DNA of 55,775 nt from JBDZUZ01 sp040255445 (lineage in GTDB: Bacteria; Planctomycetota; Phycisphaerae; Phycisphaerales; UBA1924), in NCBI GenBank assembly GCA_040255445.1, contig JBDZUZ010000008.1, positions 1-55,775 of the forward strand. The letters are read 5' to 3'. Both the position numbers and the translations under genes were made by a program. Shown here in pieces: positions 42,883 through 50,492 of this stretch; position 1 is the stretch's first letter; each line of letters starts with the position of its first letter. The notes beneath the pieces were generated by a model. It was not told the origin of the DNA. It worked only from the letters and a program-made list of their open reading frames with translations, and ran no database searches.

Positions 42883-44070
42883 ATGGACGTTGCATCACGC
42901 ATCAGCACGCTGGCGAAGAACGCGGGGGGGTCGGGCATCCGGCGGGTATTCGACCTGGCCGCGAAGCTCAAGGACCCTATCAACCTCTCGATCGGGCAGC
43001 CCGACTTCCCGGTGCCCGACTCGATCAAGGACGCGGCGATCGATGCGATCCGCGGCGACCGCAACGGCTACACGCCGACGCAGGGCATTCCGCCGCTGCG
43101 CGAGCGGCTGATCACGCACATCGCGCGGGATCTGGGCTGGAAGATCGGCGCCGATGACGCCGCGCCGGCGATGATCGTGACCTCCGGCACCTCCGGCGGG
43201 CTGATGCTCGCGGCGATGGCGCTGCTGGATCCGGGCGATGAGATGATCGTGCCCGATCCGTACTTCGTGCTGTATCCGTTCCTCGGGCAACTGGCGCACG
43301 CGAAGGCGGTGCCCTGCGATACCTACCCGGACTTCCGGCTGACGGCCGAGCGGGTGGCGCCGCTGATCACCGAGCGGACCAAGGCGATCCTTCTGTGCTC
43401 GCCGGGCAACCCGTCGGGCGTGGTATCGACGAAGCGCGACTGCGAGGAACTGCTCAAGCTCTGCCGCGAGCGGGGCATCGTGCTGATCAGCGATGAGATC
43501 TATGACGAGTTCGCGTTCTCGGATGCGACGACGGATGTCGCGGCGGGTGATGCATCGTGGAAGCGGTGCCCGAGCCCGGCGCGGCTGAAGGGCGCGGAGG
43601 ATTCCGTACTGCTGATCCGCGGCTTCGGCAAGACCTACGGCATCACGGGCTGGCGGATGGGGTACGCGGCGGGCCCGAAGCCATTGATCGATGCGATGCA
43701 GCGGCTGCAGCAGTACACGTATGTGTGCGCGCCGACGCCGTTTCAGTATGGCTCGATCGCCGCGCTCGATGTGGACATGGCGCCGATCGTCGCCGAGTAC
43801 GAGACGCGGCGGGACATGGTGGTGTCGCGGCTGCGGGAGGTGACGGAGGTCGCGACGCCCGGCGGCGCTTTCTACGCTTTCGTGACGATCCCCGAGCGGA
43901 TGAAGATGTCCGGGGCGCAGTTCTTCGAGAAGTGCGCTGAGAAGCTCGTCCTCGTCGTGCCGGGGGGGACGTTCTCGCGGCGCGACACGCACTTCCGGCT
44001 CAGCTTCGCGACGGCGCGGCCGAAGCTGGAGCAGGGGCTGGATGTGTTGGTGGGGTTGATGCGGGGGTAG
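42883..44070 (+). CDS. PLP-dependent aminotransferase, class I/II
   Basis: 395 residues; fold type I aminotransferase of the aspartate-aminotransferase group. Features are the N-terminal INLSIGQPDFPVPDSIKDAA, VTSGTSGGLMLAAMALL, LCSPGNPSGVVS (pyridoxal phosphate site), LISDEIYDEFAF and the lysine that binds PLP in GFGKTYGITGWRMGY, followed by the Arg motif near the end (FRLSFAT). A good ribosome-binding site GGGAGG (42871-42876) precedes the ATG. The amino-acid substrate cannot be told from sequence. It is a single gene, convergent with the DUF3299 gene. Confidence 0.92.
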   Translation: MDVASRISTLAKNAGGSGIRRVFDLAAKLKDPINLSIGQPDFPVPDSIKDAAIDAIRGDRNGYTPTQGIPPLRERLITHIARDLGWKIGADDAAPAMIVTSGTSGGLMLAAMALLDPGDEMIVPDPYFVLYPFLGQLAHAKAVPCDTYPDFRLTAERVAPLITERTKAILLCSPGNPSGVVSTKRDCEELLKLCRERGIVLISDEIYDEFAFSDATTDVAAGDASWKRCPSPARLKGAEDSVLLIRGFGKTYGITGWRMGYAAGPKPLIDAMQRLQQYTYVCAPTPFQYGSIAALDVDMAPIVAEYETRRDMVVSRLREVTEVATPGGAFYAFVTIPERMKMSGAQFFEKCAEKLVLVVPGGTFSRRDTHFRLSFATARPKLEQGLDVLVGLMRG

Positions 44071-44127
44071 TGGTCGCGTGCACGCGTGGGGAAGTGCTCG
44101 AGTGGTCGAGTGCTCGAGCGGGGGGAG

Positions 44128-45210
44128 TCAGCTGCCGAAGCCGCCGAACTGTGTGGGCTTGAGCTCGGCGTTCTCCATCATGTAGAGGCCGATGAGCCAG
44201 TCGCCGACGACGTAGGGCTTGATCGCGAAGGTGCCCTCGACGCTGCCGTAGGTCGCCATGCGCGCATCATCGCCGACAGCGCGGGCGAGGCGGACCTCGA
44301 TCGCGTCGTAGGGTGTCGGCGGCACGCCGATGCAGCAGCCATCCCACTGATTCAACATCGCGAGCAGCTCGCGGGGCTGGACGACGTACATCGGGAACGC
44401 GACGTAGCCGGTGATGCGGACCTTCTTGCCGTCGAGCATCGCGATGCGCTCGGGGATCTGCTTCTTGGCGAGGCGCGGGTCGTAGGACTCCTCGGCGCTG
44501 GTGAGCATCTCCCAGGTGACTTCGTACGGCTCGGCGGCGGTGCCCTTGCCCTTGATCACGAAGCGATCATCGGCCACGATCGCGCCGTCGTCGCGCGTGA
44601 TCATGGTCGATGGGCGGATGGTGAATTCCTTGCCATCCGCCGCGGGTGTGGTTGCGGCGGGCGCAGCGGCGGGATCGGCGGGCGTTGCCGCCGCGGTGGC
44701 TGCTTCGGCGGGTGCGGCCGCGGGTGCGGCGTTTTCATCCGACTTGGCGTCGGTCGCCGACGTTTCTGCGGGTGAGCCGGCATCGGCCAGCCGGGACGCA
44801 TCGGTGGAATCGGTTGCCTTTGTCTCGGCAGCAGCTTCGGTTGCGGCGTTCGGCGCGGTAATGGGTGCTGGCTTCTCGGCCGTAGCCTGGGCCGTGGCGG
44901 TGGAGTCGGAAGGGGCCGGTGCGGGCGTGGCGGCGGGCTTCTCGGCCGCGGCGATCTCATCGATCTTCTCCGCGACCTGGGCTTCGGGCAGTGGGACGGG
45001 CGCGGTCGCGACAGGCGCGGGCTGCTGCGTGCGGCCGGGGATTTCCGGCTCGCCGCGTCCCGGCCCGGAGATCGCGCCGGCGGCGTTGGGCTGCTGGGGG
45101 GTCAGTTCGGCGGCCGCGGTTGGCGCCGCCGGTGTACCGCCGCTGGGCGCAAAGACGATGACGACGCCGACGACGGCGAGCAGTCCGAGGATGATCCAGA
45201 AGACCTTCAT
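44128..45210 (-). CDS. DUF3299 protein with membrane anchor and long Ala/Pro-rich linker
   Basis: 360 residues from the ATG at 45208-45210. One N-terminal helix (VFWIILGLLAVVGVVIVFA) anchors it; residues about 25-190 are a low-complexity Ala, Thr, Pro and Glu linker; the C-terminal ~160 residues are the DUF3299 domain (MLDGKKVRITGYVAFPMY, LNQWDGCCIGVPPTPYDAIE). The linker is far longer than usual, so the domain would sit well away from the membrane. The gene ends a minus-strand unit with an ABC permease and ATPase. DUF3299 proteins occur with such transporters in other phyla, and some of those clusters are zinc-regulated. Biochemical role is unknown. Confidence 0.85.
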   Translation of the reverse strand: MKVFWIILGLLAVVGVVIVFAPSGGTPAAPTAAAELTPQQPNAAGAISGPGRGEPEIPGRTQQPAPVATAPVPLPEAQVAEKIDEIAAAEKPAATPAPAPSDSTATAQATAEKPAPITAPNAATEAAAETKATDSTDASRLADAGSPAETSATDAKSDENAAPAAAPAEAATAAATPADPAAAPAATTPAADGKEFTIRPSTMITRDDGAIVADDRFVIKGKGTAAEPYEVTWEMLTSAEESYDPRLAKKQIPERIAMLDGKKVRITGYVAFPMYVVQPRELLAMLNQWDGCCIGVPPTPYDAIEVRLARAVGDDARMATYGSVEGTFAIKPYVVGDWLIGLYMMENAELKPTQFGGFGS

Positions 45211-45252
45211 GCTTGCCTCCAGCCCGCTCAACCCGGGCCAGTACGCGTGAGT

Positions 45253-46545
45253 TCAACCGAGCGGTCGCAGATTCTTCGCAACCGAGGTCTGGTACGCCAT
45301 CACGGACGGGATCAGCCCCGCGACGGCCGCGAGGGCCACGGTACCGATCACTACGACCACCAGCGTCCGCGGATCGGCCCCGGGCTCGATGACCAGGCCG
45401 AGCTGCGTCTTGAGCACGCCCGCGGCGACGACTGCTCCGATAAGACTGAACAGCACGCCCGCGGCCGCGCCCGCGATCCCCAGGATGGCCGACTCGGTCA
45501 GGACGAGGCCGAAGATTCGCCCGCGGCTCGCGCCCATGACGCGGAGGGTGGCGATCTGCCGGCGGCGCTGCTCCATCGAGTTGTAGAGCGCGAGCATGAT
45601 GGCGATGCCGCTGGAGATGACAACGACAACAGCGATCGCGACGAAGAGGCGGTTGATGGGGTCCACGATCTTGAAGAGGCTGTCGATCTCCTGGGCCGGC
45701 TGCGCAACGGTGATCGTGGGGTCGCGGCGGAGCCGGTCAAAGACCTGGGGCAGGTTGGCGGGCGCATCGGAACCCGGGCGGGTGATGAGGCGGAGGTAGA
45801 TGCCGGTGATGAGCCGGTCGGCGTCGATGAGGTCGGCCTCGGTCGTGGCGATGACCGCGGGGTCCTCACGCTTGCGTCGGTCGTGTGCATGGATGACCCA
45901 GGAGCTGGTGAGGTCGGTGAAGAGGGCGCGATCATGGCTGCCGCCCGTCGGCTCCAGGACGCCGACAACGGTGTAGGTGAACTCGGTGTGCTGGTGGGGG
46001 GCCATCGCATCGGCGCTTCCGAGCTGGCGCGACTGCTGGATTCCGTGCGTGAGGAAGAGTGTGTCGCCGACTTTGAGCCCGCTGGCCGCGGCCGCGGCGG
46101 AGCCGACGACGACCTCGTAGGGCGCATCGAAGAACTCGCCGTCGGCGAGCTGCCACGGTTCGCCGGGGTTGGGCTTGAAGGCGGTGAAGAACTCGCGGCT
46201 GGTCGCCATGACCGGGAGCCCCGCGTAGCTGTCTCCCTGCTGGGTGGGCACCGCGTACGCGAACGGGAAGGAGCGGCTGAGTTCCTGGTACTTGGCCCAG
46301 GGGATCGGCCGGCGGGGCGGGTTGGCGTAGAAGACGCCGTTCAGAATCGAGACCAGCGAGCTGTCATCGGCGGAGACGAGCAGGTGCATGTCTCCGCTGC
46401 CGCGCTGGAACGACTTCTCTGCAGCGCCGCGCATGGTCAGCAGCACGAGGAGGAGCGCCACCGCAACGGCGACGGTGATGATGGTGGTCACGGTCGAGAA
46501 GAGTCTCGCCGTCATGCTGCGGAAGATGATGGTCCAGTCGCTCAT
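45253..46545 (-). CDS. FtsX/MacB-type ABC transporter permease
   Basis: 430 residues from the ATG at 46543-46545. One N-terminal helix (TTIITVAVAVALLLVLLTM), a large extracytoplasmic MacB-PCD-like domain (about residues 50-270) and three C-terminal helices, which is the FtsX/LolC-type layout. The coupling-helix region EQRRRQIATLRVMGASRGRIFGL is clear. It works with the ATPase encoded just upstream, 34 bases away, and probably the DUF3299 protein downstream. Such transporters usually move lipoproteins, peptides or act mechanically on surface proteins; the substrate is unknown. Confidence 0.88.
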   Translation of the reverse strand: MSDWTIIFRSMTARLFSTVTTIITVAVAVALLLVLLTMRGAAEKSFQRGSGDMHLLVSADDSSLVSILNGVFYANPPRRPIPWAKYQELSRSFPFAYAVPTQQGDSYAGLPVMATSREFFTAFKPNPGEPWQLADGEFFDAPYEVVVGSAAAAASGLKVGDTLFLTHGIQQSRQLGSADAMAPHQHTEFTYTVVGVLEPTGGSHDRALFTDLTSSWVIHAHDRRKREDPAVIATTEADLIDADRLITGIYLRLITRPGSDAPANLPQVFDRLRRDPTITVAQPAQEIDSLFKIVDPINRLFVAIAVVVVISSGIAIMLALYNSMEQRRRQIATLRVMGASRGRIFGLVLTESAILGIAGAAAGVLFSLIGAVVAAGVLKTQLGLVIEPGADPRTLVVVVIGTVALAAVAGLIPSVMAYQTSVAKNLRPLG

Positions 46546-46579
46546 GCGGCGTGGTTCCGTGTGGTTTGGGTTGGATCGT

Positions 46580-47302
46580 TCAGGCGGCGGTCGCCGCGGC
46601 GCGGGCGCTGATGGCGTCGAGCGATTCGCGGCGGTCGAAGCGCTCGGCCATCGCGGGGTCGTGGCTGACACACAGAAGCGCGGCGTTGCGCTTTCGGCAC
46701 GCGGTCTGGATCAGTTCGATGGCGCGGGCCGCGTTCTCGGGGTCGAGGCTCGCGGTGGGCTCATCGGCCAGGACGAGCGCGGGGTTGCAGGCCAGGGCGC
46801 GGGCGACGGCGACACGCTGCTGCTGGCCAACGCTGAGTTCCTCGACGCGGCGGTCGGGGTGGGGGAGTTCGAGTGACTCGAGAAGCTTGATCGCCTCAGC
46901 ACGGTGCTGTTTCTGCGGTGTGCCGCCGAGCATGAGCGCGGCCATGACGTTCTCCGCGGCGGTGAAGCCGTGGAGCAGGTTGAAGGTCTGAAAGATCATG
47001 CCGATCGATCGGCCGCGGAATTGATCGCGCTTCGCACCGTCGATGGCATGGATGTCCTGTCCCGCGACGAGGACGCGGCCGGAGGTGGGGGTCATCAGGC
47101 CGGCGATCAGGAAGAGCAGCGTGCTCTTGCCGCGGCCTGACCCGCCGGTGAGGAGGACCTGCTCGCCGGCGGGGAGGACCTCCTCACCGGCGGCGATGGT
47201 GAACGAGGGGATGTCGATGGTCCAGGCGGCATCGCCGCTGCGGTAGCGGAAGCGGAGGTCCTGAAGTTTCAGCGCGGGCGGCGGTTTGGTGGTGTCGCTC
47301 AT
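46580..47302 (-). CDS. ABC transporter ATP-binding protein (LolD/MacB type)
   Basis: 240 residues. Walker A is GGSGRGKST (about residue 57), the Q-loop lies in GMIFQTFNLLHGF, the signature in ELSVGQQQRVAVARAL and Walker B in LVLADEPTASLDPE. Just before Walker A there is an extra seven-residue block (AGEEVLP before AGEQVLL), caused by a 21-base tandem duplication. The motif FNLLHGFTAAENVMAALML is the typical LolD/MacB-type switch region. It energises the FtsX-like permease downstream. The start matches the first ATG after a spacer that contains the terminator of the gene upstream. Confidence 0.93.
   Translation of the reverse strand: MSDTTKPPPALKLQDLRFRYRSGDAAWTIDIPSFTIAAGEEVLPAGEQVLLTGGSGRGKSTLLFLIAGLMTPTSGRVLVAGQDIHAIDGAKRDQFRGRSIGMIFQTFNLLHGFTAAENVMAALMLGGTPQKQHRAEAIKLLESLELPHPDRRVEELSVGQQQRVAVARALACNPALVLADEPTASLDPENAARAIELIQTACRKRNAALLCVSHDPAMAERFDRRESLDAISARAAATAA
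47150..47191. repeat. 21-base tandem duplication inside the ATPase gene
   Basis: Two adjacent 21-base copies (47150-47170 and 47171-47191) differ at only three positions and are in frame. They encode AGEEVLP and AGEQVLL directly in front of the Walker A loop. Confidence 0.7.
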
Positions 47303-47359
47303 TGTCGGGTGTCCGCGTGTGGATGGATTGTCGGATTCAGATGTCCCGGAACCGGGCCA

Positions 47360-47426
47360 AAGAATAAGCCGGGCGTGGACTTTCGCCCACGCCCGGCCGG
47401 GTGAAGGCCGTCTCCTCCGACGGCCC
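47360..47426 (-). terminator. two hairpins after the PEP-CTERM-like gene at 47452
   Basis: On the minus strand, GCCGGGCGTGG pairs with CCACGCCCGGC (47368-47397) and is followed by TTATTCTTT. A second, smaller stem GGCCGTC / GACGGCC lies just before it, at about 47405-47425. They lie between the secreted-protein gene and the ABC ATPase gene. Confidence 0.7.
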
Positions 47427-47451
47427 ACTGCGGCGTGCGCTGATCCGCGGG

Positions 47452-48129
47452 TCAGCGGCGGCGGCGGAGCATCGGGATCGCGCCGGCGACGAGCAGGGCG
47501 AGCGAGCCCGGGGCCGGGATGTTCGAGGCGGCCCAGTCTTCCGCGGCTTCGAGCGTGACCTCGTCGACACCTTGACCGAAGAGGATCCAGATGAACTCGG
47601 AGGTGGCGACGCCCGGCGCGGTCGTGGTCAGTTCGACATCGAGCAGGAAGACGCCGTTGGCGGCGAGCGAGCCGGCATTGAGGAGGAAGTCCCAGTGATC
47701 GTGGAGCCCGCCCTCGCTGTCGACGGGCACGTTGAATCCGGGGATCGGCGCGAAGGGATCGGCGATCGGCGTGGTCTGAGAGGCCGGACCGAACGAGATC
47801 GTCATGGTGTGCGGCGAGAGCGTGTCGAAGTTGGAGCCGTCCCACTGACGCAGGGCGCGGCGGATGTTGAAGCCGATCTGCGTGCCGACGGCGAAGTCGC
47901 CGTCGAGGATGCGCAGGCCGGGCTCGTCGCCGGCGTTGGGGACGTCGACGCCGAGCTCACCGGCAAAGACGCGGACGCCGGCCTCGCGGTCGAGGCCGGG
48001 GAACTCTTCGATGCTGCCGGTGGTGAGGCGGCCGTTCTGCTGGTAGATCCAGATGTCGCCTTCACCGGCGAGTGTGGCGGCGGGGGCGGCGAACAGTGCG
48101 AGGCCGATGAGAATGTTGCGTGCGGACAT
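47452..48129 (-). CDS. secreted protein with PEP-CTERM-like signal, paralogue of the dockerin protein
   Basis: 225 residues. The signal peptide ends near ATLAGEGD. The mature ectodomain (about residues 22-195) contains GRLTTGSIE, VRVFAGELGVDVPN, IGFNIRRALRQWDGS, HDHWDFLLN and NGVFLLDVEL. The C-terminus is PEP-CTERM-like with PAPG: IPAPGSLALLVAGAIPMLRR. The same ectodomain, with conserved order of blocks, recurs in the neighbouring protein encoded at 48243-49025, which ends in a dockerin instead. Four 14-base repeats lie 27-78 bases upstream of the start. Function unknown. Confidence 0.85.
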   Translation of the reverse strand: MSARNILIGLALFAAPAATLAGEGDIWIYQQNGRLTTGSIEEFPGLDREAGVRVFAGELGVDVPNAGDEPGLRILDGDFAVGTQIGFNIRRALRQWDGSNFDTLSPHTMTISFGPASQTTPIADPFAPIPGFNVPVDSEGGLHDHWDFLLNAGSLAANGVFLLDVELTTTAPGVATSEFIWILFGQGVDEVTLEAAEDWAASNIPAPGSLALLVAGAIPMLRRRR

Positions 48130-48155
48130 GTCTTCTCTCCTGAAGGGATCAACGA

Positions 48156-48207
48156 ACGGAAACAGGTGTACGGAAACACGGTTACGGAAACACAGTTACG
48201 GAAACAC
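48156..48207. repeat. four-copy 14-base direct repeat upstream of the 47452-48129 gene
   Basis: The motif ACGGAAACA(C/G) starts at 48156, 48170, 48184 and 48198, exactly 14 bases apart. On the coding (minus) strand it reads GTGTTTCCGTAAC. It lies 27-78 bases upstream of the start codon, where an operator or leader element would be. Confidence 0.8.
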
Positions 48208-48242
48208 GAATCTCGGACTGCGTGCGCGAAGTCAATCGGGAG

Positions 48243-49025
48243 TCAGCACCCCGCCTGCCAACGCGTGAAGAAGTAAGCGATGTCGTCGCCATCGGTGCAG
48301 CCCGACTCGTCGATGTCGGCGTCGCCGGCCTGCCAGTCGGCGAAGAACGCGGCGATGTCATCGCCGTCGACGCCGCCGGAGGCATCCCAGTCGGCGGGGC
48401 ACTGCGGTTGCGGGTTGATGAGGTTGTCTTCGACCCAGACGGCGGCCGCATCGAGCTCTGTCGTCGATGCGTTCTGATCGAAGAGGATCCAGAAGGGCTC
48501 GCTCTCGAGGAGCGGGCCGGTGTGGAAGAGCGTGAGTTCGAGCAGGTAGACGCCGTTGTCCGCCGGGGGCAGCAGCGTGTAGTCGAGGTGGCGGTGCCAC
48601 TGCCCGTTCGAGCCGACGCGGAGCGTGAAGCCCGTGACTGTCGTGTCGATGGTTGGGGTCTGGGCGCTGAGCGTGATGAACTCGATCAGCATTTCGCCGC
48701 CAGCGACGGGCGGGAAGGCCGAGCCATCCCAGCGGAGCAAGGGTCCATGGATTCGGAATCCGATGGATGTGGTGGGGTTGAACGTCCCCGGGGCGCAGTC
48801 GAAGCCGGGGTCGGCGGTGAAGTTGGGGAACGCCGTTCCGAGCTCGGCGACGAAGAGCCGCGCGGGGAACAGCGGACCGATCCCGGGCTCGAAAGCGCCG
48901 GTGCGGATCGTGCCGGTGGAGGCGTCGAGCAGGATGTCGGAGGCGTGCGGCTGCGCGTACGCCGCGGCGGAACCAAGTGCGAGGGTTGCGGCGGCGAGCA
49001 TTCCGTTTGCGATGGTGGTCTTCAT
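48243..49025 (-). CDS. secreted protein with GC-type dockerin-like C-terminus, paralogue of the PEP-CTERM-like protein
   Basis: 260 residues from the ATG at 49023-49025. The signal peptide ends near AAYAQPHA. The ectodomain resembles the 47452-48129 protein block by block: GTIRTGAFE, ARLFVAELGTAFPN, IGFRIHGPLLRWDGS, HRHLDYTLLPP, NGVYLLELTLF, SEPFWILFDQN. The C-terminal ~55 residues form two calcium-loop repeats between Cys residues, DWDASGGVDGDDIAAFFADW and DIDESGCTDGDDIAYFFTRW, ending in QAGC: the GC-type dockerin module of planctomycetes. The protein is probably attached to a surface partner through this module. Confidence 0.85.
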   Translation of the reverse strand: MKTTIANGMLAAATLALGSAAAYAQPHASDILLDASTGTIRTGAFEPGIGPLFPARLFVAELGTAFPNFTADPGFDCAPGTFNPTTSIGFRIHGPLLRWDGSAFPPVAGGEMLIEFITLSAQTPTIDTTVTGFTLRVGSNGQWHRHLDYTLLPPADNGVYLLELTLFHTGPLLESEPFWILFDQNASTTELDAAAVWVEDNLINPQPQCPADWDASGGVDGDDIAAFFADWQAGDADIDESGCTDGDDIAYFFTRWQAGC

Positions 49026-49069
49026 GGGTGCGGGTCCTGTTGAGGCGGGGTTCTTGTCGGCGCGTGCTG

Positions 49070-49810
49070 TCAGAACGCCGCGGCGGGCGTGAAGCGGTTG
49101 CGGGCCGGGCCCTGGTACACGGTTTCGAACGAGGCGACCGCGGCGTGACCGTCGAGGTAGCCCCAGGTCGAGAGCGCCGCCGGTGTCCCTGCCGTGCCGC
49201 CCCACTTGGCCATATCGATCTGGGTGGCGGCGATCGCGGGGGCGCGATCGATGCGTCCCCAACTCTCGACGTGCACATGGTCGGAGACCGCGTACTCGCC
49301 GATCTGCGCAAGGAGCAGAAACTGAATGGTGGCGGAGGGGTTCGGGATGCGGCCGAGCCGGTCGTAGGGCTCGCGCGGATCGATGCCGGGGTTGTAGGTG
49401 CGGGAGAGGTAGTTGTTCATGCCGTAGCTGGTGCGGCGGTTCGCGCCGTTGAGCGTGAGTCCTGCGCCGCCGTTTTCGGCGGACCAGTAGGGGCTGGCAT
49501 CGCCGGGGCTCTTGAGCGCGAGGGGCGCTCCGTAGAAGTCTTCGAGCGACTTCACCCACGAGAGCGTGGGGTCACCGACCCCGCCGTGCGCGAGGCCGAC
49601 ATCGACGAGGAATCCCTTGTAGGCGTCGGCGTACATGACCTGCGCGATCTGCAGCGAGCGCAGGTTGCTTAGGCACTTGGTCTGCTGCGCTGCCTTGCGG
49701 GCGCTGCCGAGGGACGGCAGCAGGATTCCGATCAGGAGCGCGATGATGGCGATGACGACAAGCAGCTCGATGAGCGTGAAGCCGCTCCGGGCCGCGGTGC
49801 GCGGGTGCAT
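49070..49810 (-). CDS. type II secretion/type IV pilin-like protein (prepilin signal)
   Basis: 246 residues. The N-terminus is a prepilin leader: a short basic segment, Gly then FTLIELLVVIAIIALLIGIL, cut by prepilin peptidase after Gly. The rest is the planctomycete pseudopilin type (LPSLGSARKAAQQTKCLSNLR, later YGMNNYLSR, and a C-terminal YLDGHAAVASFE segment). Such proteins are very numerous in this phylum and their role is unclear. It stands between two secreted-protein genes and a His-rich protein gene on the same strand, with 44 bases to the dockerin gene, so it could be cotranscribed with it. Confidence 0.88.
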   Translation of the reverse strand: MHPRTAARSGFTLIELLVVIAIIALLIGILLPSLGSARKAAQQTKCLSNLRSLQIAQVMYADAYKGFLVDVGLAHGGVGDPTLSWVKSLEDFYGAPLALKSPGDASPYWSAENGGAGLTLNGANRRTSYGMNNYLSRTYNPGIDPREPYDRLGRIPNPSATIQFLLLAQIGEYAVSDHVHVESWGRIDRAPAIAATQIDMAKWGGTAGTPAALSTWGYLDGHAAVASFETVYQGPARNRFTPAAAF

Positions 49811-50010
49811 AGAGACACTCCCCGAGAGGGGTCTTGGGTCGATGCGGTGGGATTGCCGGTGATGTGCAGCTGGTGATTTCCAGCTGGCGGGCCCGCAAGG
49901 GGCGCCTGCGACGGCGGTCCGTGGTGTCGCATCCGCGCGATCGGATCGCGTCGGGCGTTCACGGCGGGCGCATCATCGGCGCGTGGTGTTGCGGGGGCGT
50001 GTGGCCCTGA

Positions 50011-50487
50011 TCAGGCGATCAGCGGCGGGCCGCGGCTGGAGCGCGGTGATAGCGACCACAGCCGCGGCGTGGCCGGGCCGGCGCATCCATCAACGTGCGA
50101 AACAGATGAAAGGGCGTCGAGGGTCGCGGCGGGCGCGGTCAGCAGGCCGCGGACCGCGAGCTTGATCATGGTGCAGGTGGTGCACTCGTGATCGGTGGAC
50201 TGCTCCGAGTCGCGGTCCGTGTGGTGGTCGGTGTCGTGATTGGTGTCGTGATTGGTGTGGGGCTCGGAGTCGTGGTCAGCGAGGGGGTGGTTGTCGCCTG
50301 CGTGGTTGTGTTCGTGGCCGTGATGGCACGCGTGCGTGGTCTGGGTGCTTTGCGATCCGGTGTCGTGCCGGTGCTGCCAGCCGTGCAGGGCGGGCAGCAG
50401 GCCTAGACAGGCAACCGCCGCGGCGATGAGCCAGGCGGTGAGCCGGTCGGCGGAGCGGGGCGCGGGGATGGATTGCTGAGAACCCAT
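50011..50487 (-). CDS. small exported His-rich protein with CxxC
   Basis: 158 residues from the ATG at 50485-50487; an alternative TTG two codons upstream is in the same frame. One hydrophobic segment (WLIAAAVACLGLLPALHGW) near residues 22-40 acts as signal or anchor. The next ~75 residues are packed with His and Asp (HHGHEHNHAGDNH, HDTNHDTDHH), followed by CTTCTM. This resembles DUF2946-like or other metal-binding periplasmic proteins. A palindrome overlaps the start codon. Metal binding is strongly suggested by composition; which metal is not shown. Confidence 0.75.
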   Translation of the reverse strand: MGSQQSIPAPRSADRLTAWLIAAAVACLGLLPALHGWQHRHDTGSQSTQTTHACHHGHEHNHAGDNHPLADHDSEPHTNHDTNHDTDHHTDRDSEQSTDHECTTCTMIKLAVRGLLTAPAATLDALSSVSHVDGCAGPATPRLWSLSPRSSRGPPLIA

Positions 50488-50492
50488 TCTCA
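50477..50492. promoter_or_regulatory. palindrome over the start codon of the His-rich gene
   Basis: TGAGAACCCATTCTCA has 6-base arms and a four-base spacer, and the start codon lies in its centre. Similar half-sites (TGAGA...TCTCA) occur in the ctaA-actA region. It may be a repressor operator. The spacing is one base longer than a classical Fur box, so Fur is not claimed. Confidence 0.4.

Noticed and set aside
48156..48207. CRISPR array
   Set aside because: The period is only 14 bases with repeats of about 10, far shorter than repeat-spacer units, and no cas genes are present.
50477..50492. Fur box
   Set aside because: Half-sites resemble a Fur site, but the spacing is one base longer than the classical 15-base core, so I list it only as a palindrome.
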